Source of the DNA: Halorubrum salsamenti
Lineage (GTDB): Archaea > Halobacteriota > Halobacteria > Halobacteriales > Haloferacaceae
NCBI RefSeq assembly: GCF_007671685.1
Contig: NZ_VCNL01000001.1
Location: 124,001 to 188,000 of the forward strand
DNA length: 64,000 nucleotides
Direction: 5' to 3'
Shown: positions 33,637-42,382 of the stretch, one piece after another
How the letters are laid out: each line of letters opens with the position of its first letter
How positions within the stretch are numbered: position 1 is the first letter of the stretch
Notes under the pieces: model-generated
Seen by the model: the letters and a program-made list of their open reading frames with translations, nothing else
What the model was told of the DNA's origin: nothing
Databases searched by the model: none
Position numbers and translations under genes: made by a program

Positions 33637-34986
33637 TCAGATGAGGCTCGCGCCGTCGAGGTCGGTCCGACCGTAGTCGACGTCGAGCAGGCGCAGGAGG
33701 GTCGGGGCGACGTCGAGTAAGTCCGCGTCCTCGACCTTCGCGTCCGGATGGTCGACGAACAGCGCGGCGTCCTCGAAGGTGTGCATCCCCGACCGGGGAC
33801 CGTCCGGGTCGAACACCGCGTCGTGGGAGCGGAATCCGGCCTTGAGGTCGAACCCCTCGTGCGGGATCACCACGAGGTCGGGCGCGATGGCGTCGTGGTC
33901 GCCGCGGAACACCGTCTCGCGCTCGACGACCCGCTTCGCGACCGGGTTTCCGTTCGGCCCCTCCCACGCCTCGAGATCGGCACGGAGCTCCTCGCGGACC
34001 GCCTCGTACTCCGACTCGGGGACGACGCCGTCGGGTTCGCGACCCTCCACGTTGAGGTAGAAGCGACCGGGCACGAGCGAGTACGCGCGGGCGTCGCCGG
34101 CGATGTCGGACAGCGATCCGTGGTCGTCGACGTCCTCGTACGAGAGCCATCCCTCGCGTTCGAGCCACTCGTTGCAGTACACGTCGTATCGGAGCCGCGT
34201 GAACCCGTGCGTGGAGCCGACGACGAGCCGCACGTCGTTCGGGAGCGCCGTCCGGATGGCGTCGATGTGCTCGTCGAGGGCGGCGTAGAACGCCAGCATG
34301 TCCTCGCGATACGGCCCGCCGTCCTCGTAGTCGCCCCACAGGAAGTGGTTGATCCGGTCCGGCGTGGAGAACACCCCCACGAACAGGTCCCAGTCGTCCA
34401 TCTCGACGTAGCGCGTGAGCGCCTCCGCGCGGGCGTCGAGGGTCTCGCGGGCCTGCTCGATGAACTCCGATTTGTCCTCCCGGTGGCCGAGCTTCGCGTT
34501 GACCGACAGCCTGTAGTCGCTCTCGGTGAGGTACTTCCGAAGCTCCTCCGGGTGGGCGGCCTTGTCGACGTCGGGCGAGAGGTAGCCGGAGACCATGCGC
34601 TGGACCGTTCGCTGCGGCGGGAACGTGACGGGGACGTTCATCACCGTCGCGTCGAGGCCGGCGTCGGTCGCGCGGTCCCACACCCGCGTCGCCTGCACGT
34701 CGCGGCCCATCGGGACGTAGGTGTCGTACGAGCCGATCTCGCGGTCCTGAAAGCCGTACACGCCGGTCTCCCCGGGATTCACGCCGCTCATAAGAACCGG
34801 CCAGCACGCGCTCGATTCCGGCGGCACGGCGCTGTCGATCGGTCCCCCGTCGCCCTCGTCGGCGATCGCCGACAGCGTCGGAAACGTGTCCGGATTGTCG
34901 GCGACGAGGCGGTGGGGAAGCCCGTCGATCCCGATGAACGCCACGCGGGGCGTGTCGTTCCCTCGCAGCCGGTCGAAGAGGCCCAT
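33637..34986 (-). CDS. Alkaline phosphatase superfamily phosphodiesterase-like protein
   Basis: A 449-residue member of the type I phosphodiesterase/nucleotide pyrophosphatase family. Asp21 in FIGIDGLPHRL, the nucleophile region PPESSACWP (Ser58/59), Asp210 and His214 in PDRINHFLWGDY, and a His in SGMHTFEDAALFV are present metal or catalytic positions. The usual SDHGF motif reads GSTHGF here, with Thr259 where a metal-binding Asp is expected. The C-terminus LDVAPTLLRLLDVDYGR is typical. Substrate unknown; relatives hydrolyse phosphodiesters or sugar-nucleotides. Start at 34986 (MGLFDRLRG) matches relatives. Confidence 0.82.
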   Translation of the reverse strand: MGLFDRLRGNDTPRVAFIGIDGLPHRLVADNPDTFPTLSAIADEGDGGPIDSAVPPESSACWPVLMSGVNPGETGVYGFQDREIGSYDTYVPMGRDVQATRVWDRATDAGLDATVMNVPVTFPPQRTVQRMVSGYLSPDVDKAAHPEELRKYLTESDYRLSVNAKLGHREDKSEFIEQARETLDARAEALTRYVEMDDWDLFVGVFSTPDRINHFLWGDYEDGGPYREDMLAFYAALDEHIDAIRTALPNDVRLVVGSTHGFTRLRYDVYCNEWLEREGWLSYEDVDDHGSLSDIAGDARAYSLVPGRFYLNVEGREPDGVVPESEYEAVREELRADLEAWEGPNGNPVAKRVVERETVFRGDHDAIAPDLVVIPHEGFDLKAGFRSHDAVFDPDGPRSGMHTFEDAALFVDHPDAKVEDADLLDVAPTLLRLLDVDYGRTDLDGASLI

Positions 34987-35105
34987 AGGGGTACATCCGC
35001 CGTCGAGGGCAAAAGGGTTGACATCGCTTCCCGGACGTATTGCGTCCGGACTCCGACTCCCCGAGGTCTCGGGACCCTTTTGAATGCGGGCCGTCACGGG
35101 GGCGC

Positions 35106-36038
35106 ATGGAGACGCGACGCACGCTTCTCGTCGACGCGTTCGCGGACGAGCCGCTGTCCGGGAACGTCGCCGGCGTCGTGCCGGACGCCGCGGGACTGAG
35201 CGACGACCGGATGGGACGGATCGCCGCGGAGATCGGCGCGTCCGAGACCGCGTTCCTGTTCGACGCCGCCGACGCCGACGACCGGCTCCGGTACTTCACC
35301 CCCTCGACCGAGGTCGATCTCTGCGGGCACGCCACGATCGCGACCTACGGCGCCCTGTTCGCCGAGGGCGCGATCGACGCCGGCGAGCGCACCCTCCGAA
35401 CCAACGTCGGCGACCTCGATATCACGGTCGACGACGACGGAACCGTCTGGATGCGGCAGAACCCGCCGACGGTCGACGTGATCGATCTCGACAGTGAGGG
35501 TGAGTCCGACCTCGACGCCGACCGCCTCGGCGACGCGCTCGGGATCGACCCGGCCGCCCTGCGCGACGTGGGCGCCGACCTCCCGGTCGCGGTCGCCTCC
35601 ACGGGGCTCCCGTGGCTCGTCGTCCCCGTGAACTTCCTCGAACGGCTCGGCGAGGCCGAGCCCGACATGGCGGCGATCGAGGCCATCTCAGAAGCGCACG
35701 ACGCCGCCGGCGTGTACGCGTTCACGTTCGACGCGATCGGCGCGGAGTCGACGCTTCACGGCCGGGCGTTCGCCCCGGCGCTCGGGATTCCCGAGGACCC
35801 CGTCACCGGGATGGCGAGCGGCGCGGTCGGGGCCTACCTCCGCGAGGTCGGCGCGTTCGACGGCGACTTCCCCGACGAGTTGCGCTTCGAGCAGGGCCAT
35901 TTCGTCGATCGACCCGGTCACGTCCGCGTCCGGATTGACGGCGACGCGGTGCGCGTCGGCGGGCGGACGGTCGTCTCGATGGACGGCGACCTGCGGGTGC
36001 CGGCGGACGACGACGACGACGAGATCATCGAGGCGTAG
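35106..36038 (+). CDS. PhzF family isomerase/epimerase
   Basis: A 310-residue protein with the two-fold repeated diaminopimelate-epimerase-like fold of the PhzF family. TLLVDAFADEPLSGNVAGVVPDA, the catalytic Glu47 in GASETAFLF, YFTPSTEVDLCGHATIATYGAL, and PEDPVTGMASGAVGAYL are the family signatures. The substrate is unknown for most members. An acidic stretch (DDDDDEIIEA) ends it. TATA-like CTTTTGAATG at 35077-35086, about 27 bases before the ATG at 35106; divergent from the phosphodiesterase-like gene. Confidence 0.87.
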   Translation: METRRTLLVDAFADEPLSGNVAGVVPDAAGLSDDRMGRIAAEIGASETAFLFDAADADDRLRYFTPSTEVDLCGHATIATYGALFAEGAIDAGERTLRTNVGDLDITVDDDGTVWMRQNPPTVDVIDLDSEGESDLDADRLGDALGIDPAALRDVGADLPVAVASTGLPWLVVPVNFLERLGEAEPDMAAIEAISEAHDAAGVYAFTFDAIGAESTLHGRAFAPALGIPEDPVTGMASGAVGAYLREVGAFDGDFPDELRFEQGHFVDRPGHVRVRIDGDAVRVGGRTVVSMDGDLRVPADDDDDEIIEA

Positions 36039-36131
36039 CGCTCCGGCGGATCGGGGGACACGCGGTTCGTCCGACGGAGACGGCGCTTCCGCGGGCCGAA
36101 CGCTTAGGGGATCGCGAGCCCTACCGCGACC

Positions 36132-36326
36132 ATGGAGTTCGACCTCCCGCGTGCGGTCGGCATCGTCGCGCTCATCGTCGTCCTCGGAACCGCCGGGGTC
36201 GCCTTCGGGTCGCCGATGGCGCTCCAGACGACGCTGATGATGGTGCTCCCCTCGATGGTCGTCTTCGGTGCCATCGCGTTCGTCGTCGGGATGAAACACG
36301 GCGAGTTCCGCGCGACGCGCGCCTGA
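36132..36326 (+). CDS. Small two-helix membrane protein
   Basis: A 64-residue protein: short N-terminus, a helix around VGIVALIVVLGTAGVAFG, a second around TTLMMVLPSMVVFGAIAFVVGM, and a His/basic end (KHGEFRATRA). It resembles short conserved haloarchaeal membrane proteins of unknown role. A weak TATA-like GCTTAGGGG lies ~27 bases upstream. It precedes the exchanger gene by 92 bases on the same strand. Confidence 0.6.
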   Translation: MEFDLPRAVGIVALIVVLGTAGVAFGSPMALQTTLMMVLPSMVVFGAIAFVVGMKHGEFRATRA

Positions 36327-36418
36327 GACGTCTCGCGTCTCGCCCGCTGTGACGCTCCGCGGGCCCGCGCCGCTCCGGAATCACGACGCTTTTTAAATGC
36401 CGACGACAACCCGGAGCC

Positions 36419-37369
36419 GTGCTACTCGGGTCGCCGCTCACGGAACTCCTGCTGCTCGCCGGCGGCGCCGCCCTCCTGTACGCCGGGGCCGAACTGCTCG
36501 TCAAGGGCGCCAGCGACCTCGCGCTCGCGGTCGGGCTGAAGGCGTCGACGGTCGGGGTCACGGTCGTCGCGTTCGCGACCACCGCCCCCGAGCTGTTCGT
36601 CTCCCTCCTCGGGGCGATCACGGTGTCGACCGACACCGGGCTTGGCGCGATCGTCGGATCGAACATCGCTAACATCGGGCTCGTGTTGGGGGTCTCTGCA
36701 CTGATCCGCCCGCTCGACATCTCGCAGACCGTCTTCGAGCGCCACGTCCCGTTCATGGTACTCGCCGCGCTGCTCCTCGTCGGTCTCGGGTGGGACGGCC
36801 GGATCGGGGCCGTTGACGGTGTCGTCCTGCTCGCCACTCTCGTCGCGTTCACCGTCGTCGTCATGCGGCGGGTCCAGCAGACCCAGTCCGGGATCTCCGC
36901 CGCCGAGCGCGCGGAGATGCCCGACGCGCGCCTCCGCGACGTGGCTCTCGTCGTCGGCGGGATCGTCGCGCTGATCCTCGGCTCCCGCTGGCTCATCGAC
37001 GGCGGACAGTCGCTGCTCTCGGCCGCCGGATTCTCCGACATCTTCATCGGGCTCACCGTGCTGGCGCTGGGGACCTCGCTGCCGGAACTGGCCGCGAGCG
37101 TCGTCGCCGCGATCCGCGGCGAGGCCGAGTTCAGCGTGGGCAACGTCGTGGGGTCGAACATCTACAACATCCTCGCGGTCATCGGTATCGTCGCGATCAT
37201 CACGCCGATCAGCGTAGCCCCCAGCGTGCGCGGCTTCGAGTTTCCCGCGCTCCTCGCGTTCACCGCCCTGCTGGTCGGGCTGATGTACCGCGGCGACCGC
37301 ATTTCCCGGATCGACGGCGGCGCTCTCGTCGTCGGTTACGTCGCGTTCATCTACCTGCTGCTACCGTGA
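36419..37369 (+). CDS. yrbG: Calcium/sodium antiporter (CaCA family, YrbG-like)
   Basis: A 316-residue, ~10-helix exchanger. The two inverted alpha repeats are plain: ATTAPELFVSLLGAI with GSNIANIGLVLGVSALIRPL in the first half, and GTSLPELAASVVAAI with GSNIYNILAVIGIVAIITPI in the second; the glutamates in APE and LPE bind the cation. It would extrude Ca2+ (or K+) in exchange for Na+ across the cell membrane. The start is GTG at 36419, with a strong TATA-like CTTTTTAAATG at 36389-36399. Confidence 0.88.
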   Translation: MLLGSPLTELLLLAGGAALLYAGAELLVKGASDLALAVGLKASTVGVTVVAFATTAPELFVSLLGAITVSTDTGLGAIVGSNIANIGLVLGVSALIRPLDISQTVFERHVPFMVLAALLLVGLGWDGRIGAVDGVVLLATLVAFTVVVMRRVQQTQSGISAAERAEMPDARLRDVALVVGGIVALILGSRWLIDGGQSLLSAAGFSDIFIGLTVLALGTSLPELAASVVAAIRGEAEFSVGNVVGSNIYNILAVIGIVAIITPISVAPSVRGFEFPALLAFTALLVGLMYRGDRISRIDGGALVVGYVAFIYLLLP

Positions 37370-37440
37370 GCGCTCGGCGGACGCACCGGATCGATGCGTC
37401 GACGACGGACGGTATCCATAAATAGAAACTCGGCAATCTC

Positions 37441-37625
37441 GGTGGCGCGCGCCTGTGAGCGGGCCGTCGGCCCGCGAGCAGCACGCGCGAGGGACGCCGC
37501 GAGCAGAGAGGGACCGGAGGTTCCTCATGCAACCGGCGCGCAGCGCCGGCGACGAAGCGAGCGACGAGGCTGGGGATTTGGGGATGTTCACCGCCGATTT
37601 GCCAGCAACCACTTATAAGCGATCG
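37441..37625 (+). repeat. Dispersed intergenic repeat, copy 3
   Basis: This occupies most of the 338-base gap between the exchanger and dtdA. It starts with GGTGGCGCG (37441), CTGTGAGCGGGCC with its inverted GGCCCGCGAGC, GCGCGAGGGACG, a GCGCGCAGCGCCGGCGACG block, the core GACGAGGCTGGGGATTTGGGG (37563-37583), TTCACCGCCGAT, and ends with TTATAAGCGATCG (37613-37625). This is the clearest full-length copy. No ORF within it appears real. Confidence 0.75.
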
Positions 37626-37707
37626 ACCGGACATTCAGGCGAGCTCGTCACCGCTCCATCGACGTCGTATCGACGGCTATTCGGCCGCCCGACTCCGATC
37701 GAAAGCC

Positions 37708-39129
37708 GTGATAGCGATCGTCGTCAGCCGGGCCGACAGCGCCTCGGAACACATCGGCGAGCACCTGCTCGACCTCGGCGACTGGGAGCGCCGCGACGAC
37801 CCGAGCCGCCCCGACGTCGCGGGGGGCGGGACGTACTACCGGACCGACGGATTCGAACTGCGGGAGTTCGACGACCTCCACATCGATCTGGAGGACCCCG
37901 CGGCCGCGTTCGGCGGCGGAGACGACGCGGCGGACGGGGAGGACGGCGACTCCCCCGAGTTCCTCGTGTTCGTCTCGCGACACTCCGGCGAGACGGGGGA
38001 GCTGCTCACGGCGCACGTCACCGGGAACTTCGGCCCCGCGCCGTACGGGGGCGAGCCGGAGACGCTGGCGCGGGCCGCTCCGGGGGCCGAGAAGCGCGTC
38101 GTCGAGGCGCTCGCGGCGCACGCCCCCGAGGGGTACGACACCGGGATCGAGTGCACCCACCACGGGCCGACCGACACCGCCGTCCCGTCGCTGTTCGTCG
38201 AACTCGGCTCCGACGAGCCGCAGTGGACCGACCCCGAGGCGGCTCGGGCGGTCGCGCGGGCGGTGCTCGACCTGCGGGGAACCGGCGCGGATCTGGTCGG
38301 CGGTGCAGGCGAGGCGACTGACGAGACCGCTGCCGGTCCGCACCTCCGCCACGTCGTCGGCTTCGGCGGCGGCCACTACGCCCCGCGGTTCACCCGGATC
38401 ATCCGCGAGACCGAGTGGGCCGTGGGGCATATCGGCGCCGACTGGTCGCTCGGGGAGATGGGCGCGCCCGACGCGAACCGGGACGTGATCGAGCAGGCGT
38501 TCGCGCGGAGCCGCGCGGATCTGGCCGTGATCGAGGGCGACAAACCCGACCTCGCGGCGACGGTCGAAGACCTCGGCCACCGCGTCGTGAGCGAGACGTG
38601 GGTGCGCGAGGTCGGGGAGCGTCCCCTGCCGCTGGTGGAGCGGCTGGAGTCCGAGGTCGCGACGGTCGACGAGGGGCTCCGGTTCGGCCAAGTCCTTCCG
38701 ACGGAGCCGACCGCGACCCACGTCCGAGCGCTCCCGGCAGACCTGCTCTCGCGGGCGCAGGGCGTGGATCCGGACGCGACCCGCGAGGCCGTGGAGACGA
38801 ACGCCGTCGCCTTCGACACCGAGCAGGCCGGGACGCGGGCGGCGGGACGAGCCGCCTTCGCGGACGAGGAGAGGGCGCCCGGGTACGACGACCTCGTCGC
38901 GGATCTCGCGGGCGTGTTGGAGCGCGGGTACGACGCGGTCGAAGTCGCCGACGATGCCGTGATCGCGCGCGAGACGGCGTTCGACCCGGGGCTCGCCGCC
39001 GAGCGAGGCGTCCCGGAAGGGCCGGCGTTCGGGCGGCTCGCCGACGGGGAGTCGGTCGAAGTCGACGGCGAGACCGTCGCGCCCGAGGATGTCTCGCGGG
39101 CGCGGACGGATCGGTTCGCGATCGAGTGA
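37708..39129 (+). CDS. dtdA: D-aminoacyl-tRNA deacylase (archaeal DtdA)
   Basis: A 473-residue metal-dependent deacylase that removes D-amino acids wrongly attached to tRNA. Archaeal-type signatures: IVVSRADSASEHIGEHLLDL at the N-terminus, FVSRHSGETGELLTAHVTGNFG, ECTHHGPTDTAVPSLFVELGS and HVVGFGGGHYAPRFT, with conserved His residues for zinc. The C-terminal ~130 residues form an extension typical of haloarchaeal members. An acidic insertion (GGGDDAADGEDGDS) lies near residue 75. The start is a GTG at 37708. Confidence 0.92.
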   Translation: MIAIVVSRADSASEHIGEHLLDLGDWERRDDPSRPDVAGGGTYYRTDGFELREFDDLHIDLEDPAAAFGGGDDAADGEDGDSPEFLVFVSRHSGETGELLTAHVTGNFGPAPYGGEPETLARAAPGAEKRVVEALAAHAPEGYDTGIECTHHGPTDTAVPSLFVELGSDEPQWTDPEAARAVARAVLDLRGTGADLVGGAGEATDETAAGPHLRHVVGFGGGHYAPRFTRIIRETEWAVGHIGADWSLGEMGAPDANRDVIEQAFARSRADLAVIEGDKPDLAATVEDLGHRVVSETWVREVGERPLPLVERLESEVATVDEGLRFGQVLPTEPTATHVRALPADLLSRAQGVDPDATREAVETNAVAFDTEQAGTRAAGRAAFADEERAPGYDDLVADLAGVLERGYDAVEVADDAVIARETAFDPGLAAERGVPEGPAFGRLADGESVEVDGETVAPEDVSRARTDRFAIE

Positions 39130-39150
39130 CGCCCCCGACAACGATGCGTC

Positions 39151-39183
39151 GTAGCGCGGCGGTAGCGCGACGGTAGCGCGATC
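39151..39183 (+). repeat. Three 11-bp direct repeats upstream of ftsZ1
   Basis: GTAGCGCGGCG, GTAGCGCGACG and GTAGCGCGATC follow one another without spacer. An 11-bp period puts each copy on the same face of the helix. They lie just after the dtdA stop and about 105-135 bases upstream of the ftsZ1 TATA box. Confidence 0.6.
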
Positions 39184-39258
39184 GCCGATCGGCCGTCCGA
39201 CATGTCGTTTTTGATCGGTGACACGCGGGTTTCGGCGGCTCTGGGGACCGTCTCCGGG

Positions 39259-39278
39259 CGTCTGACTCGCGTCAGACG
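39259..39278 (+). promoter_or_regulatory. Perfect inverted repeat operator candidate upstream of ftsZ1
   Basis: CGTCTGAC, four bases TCGC, then GTCAGACG: a perfect 8+8 bp palindrome. It ends about 10 bases before the AT-rich ftsZ1 core promoter (AAAAATAAATAC, 39286-39297). The placement, just upstream of where TFB binds, is typical of archaeal activator sites. The regulator cannot be named from the sequence; CdrS-type division regulators are a candidate. Confidence 0.6.
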
Positions 39279-39322
39279 ATCGGGCAAAAATAAATACGTC
39301 CGGGTCGCATCCACACCATATA

Positions 39323-40477
39323 ATGGACTCTATCGTAGAGGACGCCATCGACGAAGCCGAGGAATCCCCGGCGGACGACGCCGGGGAGGCCGGCGCCGGC
39401 GCGAACGACGCGGCCGCTGGTGCCCCGCCACAGACCGGGACAATGACCGACGAGGAGTTGCAGGACGTCCTCCAAGACCTCCAGACGAACATCACCGTCG
39501 TCGGCTGTGGGGGCGCCGGCGGTAACACGGTCAACCGAATGACACAAGAGGGGATCCACGGCGCGAAGCTGGTCGCCGCCAACACCGACGTCCAACACCT
39601 CGTCAACATCGAGGCCGACACGAAGATCCTCATGGGCCAGCAGAAGACGCAGGGGCGCGGCGCCGGCTCCCTCCCGCAGGTCGGGGAGGAGGCTGCCATC
39701 GAGTCCCAAGAGGAGATTCAGGACGCCATCGACGGCTCCGACATGGTGTTCGTCACCGCCGGGCTCGGCGGCGGCACGGGGACCGGGTCGGCGCCGGTCG
39801 TCGCGAAGGCCGCCCGCGAGTCGGGCGCGCTCACCATCGCCATCGTCACGACCCCCTTCACGGCCGAGGGCGAGGTTCGACGGACGAACGCCGAGGCCGG
39901 CTTAGAGCGGCTCCGAGACGTTTCCGACACCGTCATCGTCGTCCCCAACGACCGCCTGCTCGACGCGGTCGGGAAGCTCCCCGTCCGGCAGGCGTTCAAG
40001 GTGTCCGACGAGGTGCTGATGCGCTCGGTGAAGGGGATCACGGAGCTCATCACGATGCCCGGACTGGTGAACCTCGACTTCGCCGACGTTCGCACCGTCA
40101 TGGAGAAGGGCGGCGTCGCGATGATCGGGCTCGGCGAGTCCGACTCCGACTCGAAGGCGCAGGACTCCGTGAAGTCGGCGCTCCGCTCGCCGCTGCTCGA
40201 CGTCGATATCTCCGGTGCGAACTCCGCGCTGGTGAACGTCACCGGTGGCACCGACATGTCCATCGAGGAGGCCGAGGGCGTCGTCGAGGAGATCTACGAC
40301 CGGATCGACCCCGACGCGCGGATCATCTGGGGGACCTCCGTCGACGACGAGCTGGAAGGAGAGATGCGGACCATGATCGTGGTGACCGGCGTCGAGTCGC
40401 CGCAGATCTACGGCCGCAACGGCGAGACGCCCGAGGGGACGGAGCCCGAGATGGAAGACATCGACTACGTCGAGTAA
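39323..40477 (+). CDS. ftsZ1: Cell division protein FtsZ, type 1
   Basis: A 384-residue tubulin-like GTPase that assembles at midcell. After a disordered acidic N-terminus of ~50 residues come the GTP-binding segments [24 protein letters not shown], the tubulin signature [13 protein letters not shown] (~147-159), and NFADVRTVM-like [11 protein letters not shown]. The C-terminal tail is acidic with EDIDYVE. The sequence and its secE-spt5 neighbours identify it as the FtsZ1 paralogue, which in haloarchaea organises the division site alongside FtsZ2. It is preceded by a palindrome and phased repeats. Confidence 0.95.
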   Translation: MDSIVEDAIDEAEESPADDAGEAGAGANDAAAGAPPQTGTMTDEELQDVLQDLQTNITVVGCGGAGGNTVNRMTQEGIHGAKLVAANTDVQHLVNIEADTKILMGQQKTQGRGAGSLPQVGEEAAIESQEEIQDAIDGSDMVFVTAGLGGGTGTGSAPVVAKAARESGALTIAIVTTPFTAEGEVRRTNAEAGLERLRDVSDTVIVVPNDRLLDAVGKLPVRQAFKVSDEVLMRSVKGITELITMPGLVNLDFADVRTVMEKGGVAMIGLGESDSDSKAQDSVKSALRSPLLDVDISGANSALVNVTGGTDMSIEEAEGVVEEIYDRIDPDARIIWGTSVDDELEGEMRTMIVVTGVESPQIYGRNGETPEGTEPEMEDIDYVE

Positions 40478-40505
40478 CCGAGCGTTTGGCAGCGAATCCG
40501 GGCCG

Positions 40506-40570
40506 TCCTCGCCTCTCTCACTCTCTCCCCCGCTTACGTCCGTTCTCGCTCTCTTCGTCCGTCCGTCTCG
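40506..40570 (+). other. Pyrimidine-rich tract between ftsZ1 and secE
   Basis: About 65 bases made almost only of C and T (CCTCGCCTCTCTCACTCTCT and on to CCGTCCGTCTCG). As RNA it would be a U/C-rich 3' tail, suitable for transcription termination of ftsZ1 ahead of the secE promoter (AAAAGGTAAAAACC, 40575-40588). No ORF. Confidence 0.45.
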
Positions 40571-40613
40571 CATCAAAAGGTAAAAACCGGATCGACTCGA
40601 ACCTCTTCGTAAC

Positions 40614-40790
40614 ATGGACGTTCCGTACGACCTCAACAGCTACATTCGGGTGCTGAAACTGGCGAGCACGCCGAGCACCGACGAGTTCCTCCAGGTGTCG
40701 AAGATCGCCGGTGCCGGGATCCTCCTCATCGGCTTCATCGGCTTCCTGATGTTCGCGATCATGAGCCTCCTGCCGGGGGTCGGCGCGTAA
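40614..40790 (+). CDS. secE: Preprotein translocase subunit SecE
   Basis: A 58-residue Sec61-gamma-type protein. It begins MDVPYDLNSYIRVLKLASTP, followed by TDEFLQVSKIAGAGILLIGF, a single transmembrane helix (~33-53), and a short tail. SecE clamps SecY in the protein-export channel. The family's amphipathic helix with the conserved basic and Pro residues is present. The stop TAA (40788-40790) shares its last A with the ATG of spt5, so translation is coupled. The gene order ftsZ1-secE-spt5 is common in haloarchaea. Confidence 0.92.
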   Translation: MDVPYDLNSYIRVLKLASTPSTDEFLQVSKIAGAGILLIGFIGFLMFAIMSLLPGVGA

Positions 40791-41242
40791 TGCCGATCTT
40801 CTCGGTCAAGACCACCGCGAGCCAGGAGCGGACCGTCGCCGACATGCTCGCGGAGAAGGAGATGCCGGAGATCCAGGCTGTCATCGCCCCCGATCAGCTG
40901 ACGAGCTACGTGATGGTCGAGGCGACCGACGGCAGCGTGTTCGCTCGGATCCTCGACGAGATCCCCCACGCTCGCGGCGTGATCCAAGGCTCGGATGGAC
41001 CGGCGAGAAGCCCCTTCTCCGAGGTCGAGCACTTCCTCTCGCCGACCCCCGACGTGGAGGGGATCGCCGAGGGCGACATCGTCGAGCTGATCGCCGGGCC
41101 GTTCAAGGGTGAGAAGGCCCGCGTCCAGCGGATCGACGAGGGGAAAGACCAGGTGACCGTCGAGCTGTACGAGGCGACCGTCCCCATTCCGGTGACGGTC
41201 CGCGGCGACCAGATCCGCGTGCTCGACTCGGACGAGCGCTGA
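40790..41242 (+). CDS. spt5: Transcription elongation factor Spt5
   Basis: A 150-residue archaeal Spt5/NusG. Residues 1-~85 form the NGN domain (MPIFSVKTTASQERTVADML; VIAPDQLTSYVMVEA; ILDEIPHARGVI), which binds the RNA polymerase clamp with Spt4. Residues ~90-145 form a KOW domain (GDIVELIAGPFKGEKARVQRID). It increases processivity of RNA polymerase. It overlaps the secE stop by one base, so the two are one operon. Confidence 0.94.
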   Translation: MPIFSVKTTASQERTVADMLAEKEMPEIQAVIAPDQLTSYVMVEATDGSVFARILDEIPHARGVIQGSDGPARSPFSEVEHFLSPTPDVEGIAEGDIVELIAGPFKGEKARVQRIDEGKDQVTVELYEATVPIPVTVRGDQIRVLDSDER

Positions 41243-41336
41243 GCGCTCCCGGCCACCGCCGCTATCCTGCGCGATTTACCCGACGGTTCGTCGGCAACGA
41301 CAAGGGCTTTATCCGCTGACGACTGACAATTCGGAC

Positions 41337-42299
41337 ATGTTCGGTTCCGGCGTGCCGGCGGTTCTGAGCCTGTTGCCGGACACGTTCACGTTCGCCTGGC
41401 TCGTAGCGATCCTCTTCGCCGTCGCGTGGCTGCTCGACAGCCGCGGGCTGGCGGCGGGTCGATCGCTCGCGGCCGGTACGTGGGCGCTGTTCGGCCTCTT
41501 CTGGCTGACGACGGTCCCGTACTTCGCGTTCGAACACCAGAGCTACGTCGAGTCGATCCTCGCGCTCGTCGGGGTGCCGGCCTGTCTGTACGCCGGGTAC
41601 CTCCTGTACAACGGGCGGGCGTCGCTGTTCACGCTCACGCGGGCGATCGCGATCATGCTGTTCATCTACCTCCCGTTCGAGACGATCCCGGCGTTCACGC
41701 TCGCCGGCGTCGCGTTCCCCGAGCCCCGCCGTGTCCTCATCGAGGTCGTCGCGACCCAGACCGGGATGCTCATCGACCTGCTCGGCTACGCTCCGGAGCG
41801 GGTGGCGAGCAGCGAGGGGTACGACGCGGCCTACTTGTGGACGCTCGACGACGGCCACACCTACCGGATCGACATCGTGCTCGCCTGCACGGGACTCGGG
41901 AGCATGGCGATCTTCGGCGGCCTCGTCGCGGCGGTCGAGGCGCCGCTACGACGGAAGATCCGCGGGCTCGCCGTCTCGGTCTCGCTCATCTATGTCCTCA
42001 ACATCCTCCGGACGACGTTCATCTCGATCGTCGCGGGCAACCAGTACATGCAGTGGTACCCCGACATCGTGTTGACGATGTTCGGCGCGAGCGACCCCTA
42101 TCGCGTGTCGTTCCTGATCTCCGACCGCATCATGAGCCAGCTGCTCGCGGTCGTCGCGCTGATCGGGATCACTTTCCTCGTCGTGCGAGAGCTGCCGGAG
42201 CTCGCGGTCATTCTCGAAGACGTGCTCTACCTGCTCACCGGCGAGGAGCACGACCTGACGGAGGCGCTCGATCTCCCCCGGGAGCCGACCAACCGCTGA
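41337..42299 (+). CDS. artA: Archaeosortase A
   Basis: A 320-residue, ~8-helix membrane transpeptidase that cuts the C-terminal PGF signal of surface proteins and allows their lipid attachment. The catalytic cysteine is Cys184 in DIVLACTGLGSM; Arg225 in NILRTTFIS and Arg264 in ISDRIMSQ complete the triad. The spacing (41 and 39 residues) equals that known for Haloferax ArtA (Cys173, Arg214, Arg253). Two likely substrates lie in this window: the surface glycoprotein (28029) and BtuF (59448). TATA-like GGCTTTATCC near 41305-41314. Confidence 0.93.
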   Translation: MFGSGVPAVLSLLPDTFTFAWLVAILFAVAWLLDSRGLAAGRSLAAGTWALFGLFWLTTVPYFAFEHQSYVESILALVGVPACLYAGYLLYNGRASLFTLTRAIAIMLFIYLPFETIPAFTLAGVAFPEPRRVLIEVVATQTGMLIDLLGYAPERVASSEGYDAAYLWTLDDGHTYRIDIVLACTGLGSMAIFGGLVAAVEAPLRRKIRGLAVSVSLIYVLNILRTTFISIVAGNQYMQWYPDIVLTMFGASDPYRVSFLISDRIMSQLLAVVALIGITFLVVRELPELAVILEDVLYLLTGEEHDLTEALDLPREPTNR

Positions 42300-42382
42300 C
42301 GCGGTGTCGCACGGACGCCCGCTTTCTGACTGAATGTTGACACACAGTAAGCTATAGGCGTCGCTGTCGACTGATTCGGCGT

